The position numbers were made by a program, and so were the translations under genes. A stretch of DNA of 51,385 bases from RFPI01 sp964398195 (GTDB lineage: Bacteria; Pseudomonadota; Gammaproteobacteria; Burkholderiales; Methylophilaceae), in contig CAYNLW010000007.1 of the NCBI GenBank assembly GCA_964398195.1, positions 1 to 51,385 of the forward strand, written 5' to 3'. The notes beneath the pieces were generated by a model, which was given only the letters and a program-made list of their open reading frames with translations, had not been told where the DNA came from and searched no databases. Position 1 is the stretch's first letter. Every line of letters starts with the position of its first letter. This document shows, in pieces, positions 1 through 7,376 of the stretch.

Positions 1-509
1 ACGCCGTTGAGGATTTCTTGGCGGGCTTGGTCTATGTCTTGCCAGCCGTCTATTTTTACCCATTTGCCTTTGTCTAAGTCTTTATAGTGCTCGAAGAAGT
101 GGGCGATGATGTTGAGGCGCCATTCGGAGACGTCGCTGTATTTCTGTAAATGTTTGTATAAGCCACACACTTTATCAATCGGTACGGCTAGCACTTTGGC
201 ATCGGGGCCGGCTTCGTCAGTCATCATTAGCACCCCTAGCGGACGGCAGCGCACTACCACGCCTGGGATTAAAGGAACCGGAGTGATGACTAGCACATCT
301 ACTGGGTCGCCGTCTTCCGACAGGGTGTGCGGGATATAGCCGTAGTTGCAGGGGTATTGCATAGAGGTGCCCATGAAACGATCGACGAAAATCGCGCCGC
401 TTTCTTTATCGACTTCGTATTTCACTGGGTCGCCTTGCATAGGAATTTCAATCACTACATTAAAATCATTGGGAAGATCTTTGCCACTTGGCACGTTCAT
501 TAAAGCCAC
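1..509 (-). CDS. ppa: Inorganic pyrophosphatase (partial, C-terminus outside window)
   Basis: Soluble family I pyrophosphatase, which hydrolyses PPi to two phosphates in the cytoplasm and so pulls biosynthetic reactions forward. The visible 169 residues carry the family signatures: YEVDKESGAIFVDRF, a YPCNYGYIP segment, the metal-binding EDGDPVDVLV and DEAGPDAK motifs, and HFFEHYKDL near the cut end. I chose the GTG at 509 (MALMNVPSG) because AGAAGG lies 8 bases upstream; the ATG at 500 is the alternative. The gene lies 22 bases after the pgk-purC fusion on the same strand and may share its transcript. The last few residues lie beyond position 1. Confidence 0.95.
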   Translation of the reverse strand, partial: MALMNVPSGKDLPNDFNVVIEIPMQGDPVKYEVDKESGAIFVDRFMGTSMQYPCNYGYIPHTLSEDGDPVDVLVITPVPLIPGVVVRCRPLGVLMMTDEAGPDAKVLAVPIDKVCGLYKHLQKYSDVSEWRLNIIAHFFEHYKDLDKGKWVKIDGWQDIDQARQEILNG

Positions 510-531
510 AATTATTACCTTCTTAATTAAG

Positions 532-2598
532 TTAAATAAATTCTTTGCCTGTCAGTTGTCGATAGGCTTGTTGATATTTTTCGCTGGTTTTGGCTGCCAC
601 TTCGGCAGGCAACACGGGCGCCGGTGGGGTTTTATTCCAACCTGAAGATTCCAGCCAATCGCGCACATATTGCTTATCAAAACTGGGCGGATTTTTGCCC
701 ACTTGATATTGCTCGGCCGGCCAGAAGCGCGAGGAGTCTGGCGTCAGCACTTCGTCGATTAAGTGCAACTGGCCTTGTTCATCTAGTCCAAATTCAAACT
801 TGGTGTCGGCGATAATAATGCCGCGTGTTAGCGCATAGGCCGCAGCTTCTTGATATAGACGCAGACTGACTTCGGCGACTTGTTGCGCCAAGGGCTGGCC
901 TATCAGTTCGGCGCATCTGGCTAGGCTGATATTTTCATCATGGTCGCCCACTGCGGCTTTGCTGGAAGGCGTGAACAGCGGTTGCGGCAACTGCTCGGCT
1001 TCGCGCAAGCCAGCGGGCAAAGTGATGCCGCATACTGCGCCGGTCTGTTGATATTCTTTCCAACCGCTGCCGACGAGGTAGCCACGCACGATGGCTTCTA
1101 TAGGTAGCGGGGTTAATTTTTTCACCACCAAGGCACGTTTGCCTAATTGCGCTTGTTCGGCTGGGTCTTTCACCACGCTAGCGGGATCTATGCCGGTTAA
1201 ATGGTTAGGAATAATGTGGCCTAGCCGCTCAAACCAAAAGTTGGCTATCTGCGTGAGCAGCGCGCCTTTATTTGGGATGGGTGTGGGCAGAATTACATCA
1301 AAGGCGGATAAGCGGTCGCTAGCGATAAGCAACATATGCTTTGCGTCGATATCGTAAATATCGCGCACTTTGCCACGATGAATCAGCGGCAAACTTTTGA
1401 TGCTGGATTGTGCCAGTGGCTGTTGGGCGCGCTGTTCCAAAATATCTACCGCAGGCAATTTCTTGCCTTCCAAAAATTCCAAAAAGGCACCACCGGCGGT
1501 AGAGATATAAGAGACTTTGTCGTAGATATCGAATTTTTGTATGGCTGCGATGGTGTCGCCGCCACCCGCCAAGGTGAACGCTTTGGTATTGGCGATGGCC
1601 ATGGCGATGGCTTTGGTGCCGGCAGAAAATTGCTCAAATTCAAACACACCTAGCGGGCCATTCCACACCACTGTGCCGGCTTGCATAATGATATCCACCA
1701 GTTGTTGTGCGCTTTGTGGGCCGATATCAAAAATCATATCGTCCGCTTGCACCTGTTGTACTGGCTTGATGCTGGCCTGTGCGTCTGGCGCAAATTGTTT
1801 GCCCGTGACCACATCAACCGCCATAGGCACGGCTGCGCCGCGTTGCGCCATGGTTTGCATCAATTGCTTGGCGGTGTCTAGCAAATCGTCTTCACATAAA
1901 GAGTTGCCTATCTCAGTGCCATTGGCTTTTAAAAAGGTGTTGGCGATACCACCGCCGACCACTAATTGATCGACCTTATCGGCTAGGCTTTCTAATACGG
2001 TTAATTTGGTGGATACCTTGGAACCGCCAACGATGGCGACCAAAGGCCGTGCGGGGTTCATCAAGGCTTTGCCCAAGGCGTCTAGTTCTTCAGTCAGCAA
2101 AAAGCCAGCGCAAGCAATAGGCGCGAATTTGGCGATCCCATGCGTGGTCGCCTCAGCGCGGTGAGCGGTGCCAAAGGCGTCCATCACGAATACATCGCAT
2201 AAGGCGGCATAGGCTTGCGCGGTGCTATCTAGGTTCTTTTTCTCGCCTACATTAAAACGGCAGTTTTCTAATAACACCAATTCGCCAGCGGCCACCTCAA
2301 AGCCCCCTTGCACCCAGTCTTTAATCAAACGCACTGGTCGCGATAATTTTTGGCTCAGCACATCGGCGACGGGTTGTAGGGAATTTTCTGCTGAATAAAC
2401 CCCTTCTTCTGGGCGCCCCAAATGCGAAGTCACCATCACTTTTGCGCCTTGTTGCAGGGCATATTGTATGGTCGGTAGCGAGGCGGTGATACGCGCATCA
2501 GAGCTGACTTTGCCGTCTTGTAAGGGCACGTTTAAATCGGCACGGATAAACACTCGCTTGCCGGCTAAATCCACATCTCGCATATTGATGACGCTCAT
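532..2598 (-). CDS. Fused phosphoglycerate kinase - SAICAR synthetase (Pgk::PurC)
   Basis: One uninterrupted 688-codon frame encodes two complete enzymes. Residues 1-393 are phosphoglycerate kinase (glycolysis/gluconeogenesis; 1,3-bisphosphoglycerate + ADP), with RADLNVP, GGSKVSTK, VWNGPLGVFE and AGGGDTIAAI. From about residue 395 it is SAICAR synthetase (purine pathway; CAIR + Asp + ATP), with HRGKVRD, SDRLSAFDVILP, GDHDENIS, ADTKFEFG and DEVLTPDSSRFWP. Both parts have normal family length. The junction is a linker of only about eight residues (QQPLAQSS), with no stop and no ATG, GTG or TTG in frame. The start is the second of two ATGs (2598): AAGGAG lies 4 bases upstream and overlaps the gapA stop, so gapA and this gene form an operon. 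In many betaproteobacteria pyk and fba sit between pgk and purC; here they are missing. Catalytic motifs look intact in both halves. Confidence 0.93.
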   Translation of the reverse strand: MSVINMRDVDLAGKRVFIRADLNVPLQDGKVSSDARITASLPTIQYALQQGAKVMVTSHLGRPEEGVYSAENSLQPVADVLSQKLSRPVRLIKDWVQGGFEVAAGELVLLENCRFNVGEKKNLDSTAQAYAALCDVFVMDAFGTAHRAEATTHGIAKFAPIACAGFLLTEELDALGKALMNPARPLVAIVGGSKVSTKLTVLESLADKVDQLVVGGGIANTFLKANGTEIGNSLCEDDLLDTAKQLMQTMAQRGAAVPMAVDVVTGKQFAPDAQASIKPVQQVQADDMIFDIGPQSAQQLVDIIMQAGTVVWNGPLGVFEFEQFSAGTKAIAMAIANTKAFTLAGGGDTIAAIQKFDIYDKVSYISTAGGAFLEFLEGKKLPAVDILEQRAQQPLAQSSIKSLPLIHRGKVRDIYDIDAKHMLLIASDRLSAFDVILPTPIPNKGALLTQIANFWFERLGHIIPNHLTGIDPASVVKDPAEQAQLGKRALVVKKLTPLPIEAIVRGYLVGSGWKEYQQTGAVCGITLPAGLREAEQLPQPLFTPSSKAAVGDHDENISLARCAELIGQPLAQQVAEVSLRLYQEAAAYALTRGIIIADTKFEFGLDEQGQLHLIDEVLTPDSSRFWPAEQYQVGKNPPSFDKQYVRDWLESSGWNKTPPAPVLPAEVAAKTSEKYQQAYRQLTGKEFI

Positions 2599-2607
2599 CA
2601 TGACTCC

Positions 2608-3609
2608 TTAAGCAATGTGCTGAGCTAGGCGCAATAAATTACAGCTATAGCCGTATTCGTTGTCATACCACGCCACCACTTTAACGAAAGTGGGGTCTAG
2701 CATAATGCCGGCTTCGGCATCGAATACCGAGGGACAAGGCTCGCCACGGAAATCGGTGGACACCAATTTCTCATTGGTAAAGCCCAACACACCTTTCATT
2801 GACCCAGTGGAAGCGGCTTTCATGGCATTAATAATATCTTCATAGCTCACTGGTTTGGCTAGCTCGCAGGTCAAATCCACCACGGAAACATTGGAGGTGG
2901 GAATACGGAAAGCCATGCCAGTTAATTTTTTATTTAATTCGGGGATCACTTTACCTACCGCTTTGGCAGCGCCAGTGGAGGACGGAATAATGTTTTCCAA
3001 AATGGCACGGCCGCCGCGCCAGTCTTTTTTAGATTGGCCATCGACGGTTTTTTGTGAGGCCGTGGCAGCGTGCACCGTGGTCATTAAGCCACGCTTGATG
3101 CCAGCAAAATCATTGAGCACTTTGGCCACTGGGGCTAAGGCATTGGTGGTGCAAGAGGCTGCCGAGATAATGGCTTGGCCTTGATAGCTTTGGTGATTCA
3201 CGCCATACACAAACATAGGCGTATCGTCTTTGCCGGGGGCGGATTGGATCACTTTTTTCACACCGTGGTCGATATGCGTTTGGCAACTTTCTAGTGTCAA
3301 AAATGCGCCAGTACATTCAGCCAGCACATCTACCCCCAAGTCTTTCCATGCAATATTGGCGGGGTCGCGTTCAAAGGTCAGGGCGATACGCTGACCATTG
3401 ATAATCAAAGCATTGCTTTCCACTTGGATATCCGCCTTAAAGCGGCCATGCACCGAGTCATATTGCAACATATAGGCCATATAGTCAGCCTCTGTGGTGC
3501 CATTGATGGCGACAATTTGAATATCTTGGAATTCTGCTTCTTGAAATGCTGCGCGCAATACCATGCGGCCAATACGACCAAATCCGTTGATGCCTACTCT
3601 GATTGTCAT
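2608..3609 (-). CDS. gapA: Glyceraldehyde-3-phosphate dehydrogenase, unusual cofactor residues
   Basis: 333-residue tetrameric GAPDH type, which oxidatively phosphorylates glyceraldehyde-3-phosphate. The N-terminal Rossmann motif GINGFGRIGR, the catalytic Cys153 in SAASCTTN, TTVHAATASQKTVDG, and the C-terminal WYDNEYGYS are all present. Gly37 occupies the place of the conserved Asp that binds the adenosine ribose in NAD enzymes (VAIND in E. coli, VAING here). Gln192 replaces the Pro of the DGPSHKD segment. Both positions are known determinants of NAD versus NADP use, so NADP use or dual use is inferred. Start ATG 3609 has AAGGT upstream. It heads the gapA-pgk::purC(-ppa) transcription unit and is separated from tkt by a terminator. 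Confidence 0.95.
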   Translation of the reverse strand: MTIRVGINGFGRIGRMVLRAAFQEAEFQDIQIVAINGTTEADYMAYMLQYDSVHGRFKADIQVESNALIINGQRIALTFERDPANIAWKDLGVDVLAECTGAFLTLESCQTHIDHGVKKVIQSAPGKDDTPMFVYGVNHQSYQGQAIISAASCTTNALAPVAKVLNDFAGIKRGLMTTVHAATASQKTVDGQSKKDWRGGRAILENIIPSSTGAAKAVGKVIPELNKKLTGMAFRIPTSNVSVVDLTCELAKPVSYEDIINAMKAASTGSMKGVLGFTNEKLVSTDFRGEPCPSVFDAEAGIMLDPTFVKVVAWYDNEYGYSCNLLRLAQHIA

Positions 3610-3733
3610 GACGCTACCTTCATTCTTCTCAATTCAACTATTCAATGCATGCCTGTGCAGACTGAATGCCGCGCTATATTGAATGGTGCTCTATCTCACC
3701 ATGGCTGGCTGCGGCTGCGCCAACAGGCTATAC

Positions 3734-3772
3734 ACATTGGCTAAAAACATTGACTAAACACATTGGCTAAAA
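3734..3772. repeat. 13-bp tandem repeat, three copies
   Basis: Three adjacent 13-bp units: acattggctaaaa (3734-3746), acattgactaaac (3747-3759) and acattggctaaaa (3760-3772). Units 1 and 3 are identical; unit 2 differs at two bases. They lie between the tkt terminator and gapA, where the gapA promoter is expected. Confidence 0.85.
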
Positions 3773-3782
3773 AAAGGACTGA

Positions 3783-3817
3783 AAGAAAAAGGGAGTCCTA
3801 GCTTGTCGGACTCCCTT
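3783..3817 (-). terminator. Rho-independent terminator of tkt
   Basis: On the minus strand, a 10-bp perfect stem (AAGGGAGTCC/GGACTCCCTT; arms 3808-3817 and 3789-3798) with a 9-base loop is followed by a T-rich tail (TTTCTTTC). It lies 33 bases after the tkt stop and separates tkt from gapA. Confidence 0.9.
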
Positions 3818-3849
3818 AAACCAACCTAATCAATCACACCGACTAGGTT

Positions 3850-5835
3850 TTAAAGTACTGACTTCACTGTGTTCACTACGTTTTCAACAGTGAAACCGAA
3901 GTGCTTCATCAATACGCCACCAGGAGCAGATTCACCGAAAGTATCGATGCCCACTACGGCGCCTTCTAGACCTACATATTTGCGCCAGAAGTCTGGGTGA
4001 GCAGCTTCTACTGCCACACGTTTAACGCCTGGGGTTAATACGCTGTCGCGATAGGCTTTGTCTTGACGGTCAAATACATTGGTTGATGGCATAGAGACCA
4101 CACGCACCTTAGTACCTGCTGCATTCAATTCAGCCGCGGCTTTAATCGCCAAATCTAATTCTGAACCATTGGCAATAATGATCACATCGGCTTTGCCAGC
4201 GACATCAGAGAATACATAACCACCCTTACGGATTAAATCGAAATGCGCTGTATCATGTTTGATGCCTGGCACATTTTGACGGCTTAATACCAAGCTAGAT
4301 GGACCATCTTTACGCTCGATAGCCGATACCCATGCCACGGCAGTTTCAGTGGAATCAGCTGGGCGCCATACATCCATGCGAGGGATATAACGCAAACCAG
4401 CGGTGTTTTCTACTGGTTGGTGGGTTGGGCCGTCTTCGCCTTGACCGATAGAATCGTGGGTCAATACTGCGATAGTGCGTTGTTTCATCAAAGCAGCCAT
4501 ACGCAGCGCGCTCTTAGCGTAGTCGGAGAACATATGGAAAGTGCCGCCGAATGGGATTAAACCACCATGCAAGGCCATGCCATTCATAATCGCGAACATA
4601 CCAAATTCACGCACGCCGTAAGAGATATAGTTACCAGGTTTCTTGGCATCTACGTGGGTGAAACTGCCACATGAAGTTAAGTTAGAACCGGTTAAGTCAG
4701 CTGAACCGCCCAAGAACTCAGGCAGGGTTGGCGCTAAGGCAGCAATCACGTTTTGTGAAGCTTTACGCGTCGCCACGGTTTCTGCTTTTTCGTTCATAGC
4801 AGCAATCATGGCATCAGTCACTTGCTTCCAGTTAGCTGGCAATTCACCTGCCATACGGCGTTTGAATTCTGCTGCTTCAGCTGGGAATGCTTTGGCATAA
4901 GCGTCAAATTTGGCATTCCAATCGGCTTCCAATTTGGCGCCTTTGGCTTTTTGGTCCCAACCAGCGTAAACGTCTGCTGGGATTTCGAATGGAGGGTAGT
5001 TCCAACCGATGTTCTTACGGGTTAATGCCACTTCTTCTTCGCCTAATGCAGAACCGTGACAGTCGTGGCTACCAGATTTGTTAGGAGAGCCTTTACCGAT
5101 AATGGTTTTACAGCAGATTAGAGAAGGTTTGTCAGTGACTGCTTTGGCTTTCTTGATGGCAGCGTCGATAGCGTCAACATCATGGCCATCGACCGATTGC
5201 ACATGCCAGCCATAAGATTCAAAACGTTTGGCGGTGTCGTCGGTGTACCAGCCTTCGATATGGCCGTCGATAGAGATGCCGTTGTCATCCCAGAAAGCCA
5301 CCAATTTACCTAGACCCCATGTACCAGCCAAAGCACAAGCTTCGTGGGAAACGCCTTCCATCATACAACCGTCACCTAAGAAGCAATAAGTGTAGTGGTC
5401 AACGATATCGTGTCCGGGCTTGTTGAATTGATGCGCTAATAATTTTTCTGCCATGGCGAAACCCACCGCATTGGTAATGCCTTGTCCTAAAGGACCGGTG
5501 GTGGTTTCTACGCCAGGGGCATAGCCGTATTCTGGGTGGCCTGCACATTTGGAATGCAATTGACGGAAAGTTTTGATTTCGTCTATAGGCAAGTTGTAGC
5601 CTGTCAAATGCAAGAGCGAATAAATCAGCATAGAGCCGTGACCATTGGACAGAATAAAGCGGTCGCGGTCAGCCCATTGCGGATTATTTGGATTGTGGCG
5701 CAAATGATGATTCCACAATACTTCTGAAATTTCTGCCATGCCCATAGGTGCGCCTGGGTGGCCAGAGTTAGCTTTTTGCACTGCATCCATGGATAACGCA
5801 CGGATAGCATTTGCTAAATCTTGACGTGTTGCCAT
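3850..5835 (-). CDS. tkt: Transketolase
   Basis: 661-residue thiamine diphosphate enzyme that transfers two-carbon ketol units between sugar phosphates (pentose phosphate, Calvin or RuMP carbon rearrangements). Visible features: N-terminal substrate loop SGHPGAPMGMA, GPLGQG, the GDGCMMEG ThDP/Mg motif, central pyrimidine domain with DLTGSN and FGMFAIMNG, THDSIGQGEDGPTHQP, and a C-terminal domain with GIDTFGESAPGG. Length fits the bacterial family. ATG 5835 is preferred because GGGGAG lies just upstream; a TTG six codons earlier is the alternative. The 320-bp spacer upstream contains a 16-bp tandem repeat. Transcription ends at the terminator before gapA. Confidence 0.97.
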   Translation of the reverse strand: MATRQDLANAIRALSMDAVQKANSGHPGAPMGMAEISEVLWNHHLRHNPNNPQWADRDRFILSNGHGSMLIYSLLHLTGYNLPIDEIKTFRQLHSKCAGHPEYGYAPGVETTTGPLGQGITNAVGFAMAEKLLAHQFNKPGHDIVDHYTYCFLGDGCMMEGVSHEACALAGTWGLGKLVAFWDDNGISIDGHIEGWYTDDTAKRFESYGWHVQSVDGHDVDAIDAAIKKAKAVTDKPSLICCKTIIGKGSPNKSGSHDCHGSALGEEEVALTRKNIGWNYPPFEIPADVYAGWDQKAKGAKLEADWNAKFDAYAKAFPAEAAEFKRRMAGELPANWKQVTDAMIAAMNEKAETVATRKASQNVIAALAPTLPEFLGGSADLTGSNLTSCGSFTHVDAKKPGNYISYGVREFGMFAIMNGMALHGGLIPFGGTFHMFSDYAKSALRMAALMKQRTIAVLTHDSIGQGEDGPTHQPVENTAGLRYIPRMDVWRPADSTETAVAWVSAIERKDGPSSLVLSRQNVPGIKHDTAHFDLIRKGGYVFSDVAGKADVIIIANGSELDLAIKAAAELNAAGTKVRVVSMPSTNVFDRQDKAYRDSVLTPGVKRVAVEAAHPDFWRKYVGLEGAVVGIDTFGESAPGGVLMKHFGFTVENVVNTVKSVL

Positions 5836-5884
5836 TTTCTTCTCCCCTATCAATATCTATCAATCATCAAACTGTTAACACTGC

Positions 5885-5948
5885 TAAACGTCCAATTACT
5901 TAAACGACAAGTCACGTAAACGACAAGTCACGTAAACGACAAGTCACG
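5885..5948. repeat. 16-bp tandem repeat upstream of tkt
   Basis: Three perfect copies of taaacgacaagtcacg (5901-5916, 5917-5932, 5933-5948), preceded by a degenerate copy (5885-5900, same TAAACG start). They occupy the tkt leader/promoter region, about 66 bases upstream of the tkt start. The remainder of the 5836-6154 spacer holds only the terminator at 6098-6123 and no convincing gene. Confidence 0.9.
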
Positions 5949-6097
5949 GCGTTTAATCAGACAAGTAAATTATTTCAAGCAAGCCATTCAAGGCAAAAAG
6001 GCTAAAGCAAAATGATGCCCAAAACTGCCAAAATCGCCATATACTGAGTAAAAACATGAACTCGAAATTATTGCCCAGATAGCGTTTTTGAGCAAGT

Positions 6098-6123
6098 AAA
6101 AACAGCGCCTAAGCGCCGTTTTG
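6098..6123 (-). terminator. Terminator of the thioredoxin-like gene
   Basis: On the minus strand: AAAAC, one mismatch, GCGC, loop TTAG, GCGC, one mismatch, GTTTTT, then ACTT. A compact hairpin flanked by an A-run and a T-run, 32 bases after the stop at 6155. The symmetrical A/T flanks could let it act on both strands. Confidence 0.65.
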
Positions 6124-6154
6124 TCGAGTACAGCCTACAAGCAAATCGATTTGT

Positions 6155-6709
6155 TTATTTCCATTTGATGGAACAGCCTATGCTGGCGATTTGCTCGGCG
6201 GGACCTTGGCCGGTTTTAGCCACTTGCAACATCGCCTCTAGCAACTCGCGTTTCATATTCGGCTTGGGTTGTGGATCGCGCCCTTGCGCATCAAGACGGC
6301 CGCGATATTGCAATTTCAAGTCAGCGTTAAAGCCAAAAAAGTCTGGGGTGCAGACTGCGCTATAAGCATGGGCTACCTGCTGGCTTTCATCGTGTAAATA
6401 GGGAAAACAGAATTGCCATTGCTGCGCCATTTTTTGCATATTTTCATAGCTATCGTCGGGATAATTCACTGCATCGTTGCTGCAAATCGCCGCCACATTT
6501 ACCCCAGCGGCTTGCAAGGCACGCGCATCTTCTACCAAGCGCTGATGTATGGCTTTGACATAGGGGCAGTGGTTGCAAATAAACATCAATAACAGCCCAT
6601 TGCGCCCGCGCAACTGCTCTAGGCTATAGCGCTGACCGTCCACGCCGAGTAAATCAAACGCTGGCGCTGGCCAATCAAAATCACATACGGGTGGATTTAA
6701 ACTCACCAT
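6155..6709 (-). CDS. Thioredoxin-like AhpC/TSA-family protein
   Basis: 184-residue redoxin-domain protein without a signal peptide. The fold is suggested by an N-terminal DWPAPAFDLLGVDG strand region, the putative active site FICNHCPYVKA (a CxxC variant, Cys-Asn-His-Cys), AICSNDA, and AVCTPDFFGFN with the conserved cis-Pro region. The C-terminus IGCSIKWK is typical of a widespread bacterial redoxin subfamily of unproven substrate; a role as thiol oxidoreductase or peroxidase is inference. ATG 6709 has AAGGAAA 8 bases upstream. It is divergent from rsmE, from which 64 bases separate it. Confidence 0.8.
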   Translation of the reverse strand: MVSLNPPVCDFDWPAPAFDLLGVDGQRYSLEQLRGRNGLLLMFICNHCPYVKAIHQRLVEDARALQAAGVNVAAICSNDAVNYPDDSYENMQKMAQQWQFCFPYLHDESQQVAHAYSAVCTPDFFGFNADLKLQYRGRLDAQGRDPQPKPNMKRELLEAMLQVAKTGQGPAEQIASIGCSIKWK

Positions 6710-6773
6710 GGGGTATTTCCTTCATCTAAAATAAGCGACATTTGTCTATTTTATCACCGAGCTTTTGACCCTT

Positions 6774-7276
6774 ATGCGTACCACCCGATTCTATTGCGAC
6801 CCTGCTCAATGCGACCGACTTAGCTTGGGCAGCCTGATTCAACTGCCCGACCATGCCGCCTTGCATGCTTGCAAAGTATTGCGTTTGGAGGTGGGCGATC
6901 GCGTGGTGCTGTTCAATGGCGACGGACAGGATTATGACGCGCAGATTCAACATATCAGCAAGCAGCAAGTGCGCTGCAAAATCACTGCGGTGCGCGCTTT
7001 GCACAATGAATCGCCGTTGCAGCTGCTGTTGGCACAAGCCATTTCTGCCGGTGATCGCATGGATTTCACCATACAAAAGGCGGTTGAATTGGGGGTCAGC
7101 GCGATTCAGCCGATTGCTAGTCAGCGCAGCGTGGTCAAGCTCACGGCAGAGCGCGCACAAAAACGCTTGCAACATTGGCAGAATGTGGCCAATGCCGCTT
7201 GCGAACAATCCGGTCGGGCGCTGGTGCCGCAAGTGTTTGCCCCGCTTAGTTTGGCGCAATGGCTGAGTCAGGCGCC
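6774..7276 (+). CDS. rsmE: 16S rRNA (uracil-1498-N3)-methyltransferase, truncated by gap
   Basis: N-terminal 167 residues of RsmE, which methylates U1498 of 16S rRNA using SAM. Family features seen: TRFYCD at the N-terminus, the PUA-like domain with HACKVLRLEVGDRVVLFNGDG, and the start of the SPOUT domain with AISAGDRMDFTIQKAVELGV, IASQRSVVKL and ANAACEQSGRALVPQV. The knotted SAM-binding C-terminus should follow but falls in the run of N. ATG 6774 (MRTTRFY) is preferred over the upstream TTG at 6765. Confidence 0.93.
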
Positions 7277-7376
7277 NNNNNNNNNNNNNNNNNNNNNNNN
7301 NNNNNNNNNNNNNNNNNNNNNNNNNNNNNNNNNNNNNNNNNNNNNNNNNNNNNNNNNNNNNNNNNNNNNNNNNNNN
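7277..7376. other. Assembly gap (100 N)
   Basis: Exactly 100 N, a conventional placeholder, so the true length is unknown. It removes the C-terminus of rsmE and the N-terminus of the HTH-argA frame. The flanks show no sequence overlap with each other. Confidence 0.98.

Noticed and set aside
1541..1969. 142-codon plus-strand frame opposite pgk
   Set aside because: Shadow frame within the intact PGK domain.
5901..5948. Possible CRISPR array or plasmid iterons
   Set aside because: The units are directly adjacent without spacers, only three perfect copies exist, and no cas or replication gene is nearby.
6726..7259. 177-codon minus-strand frame opposite rsmE
   Set aside because: Shadow of a strongly recognised gene; its sequence matches no family I know.
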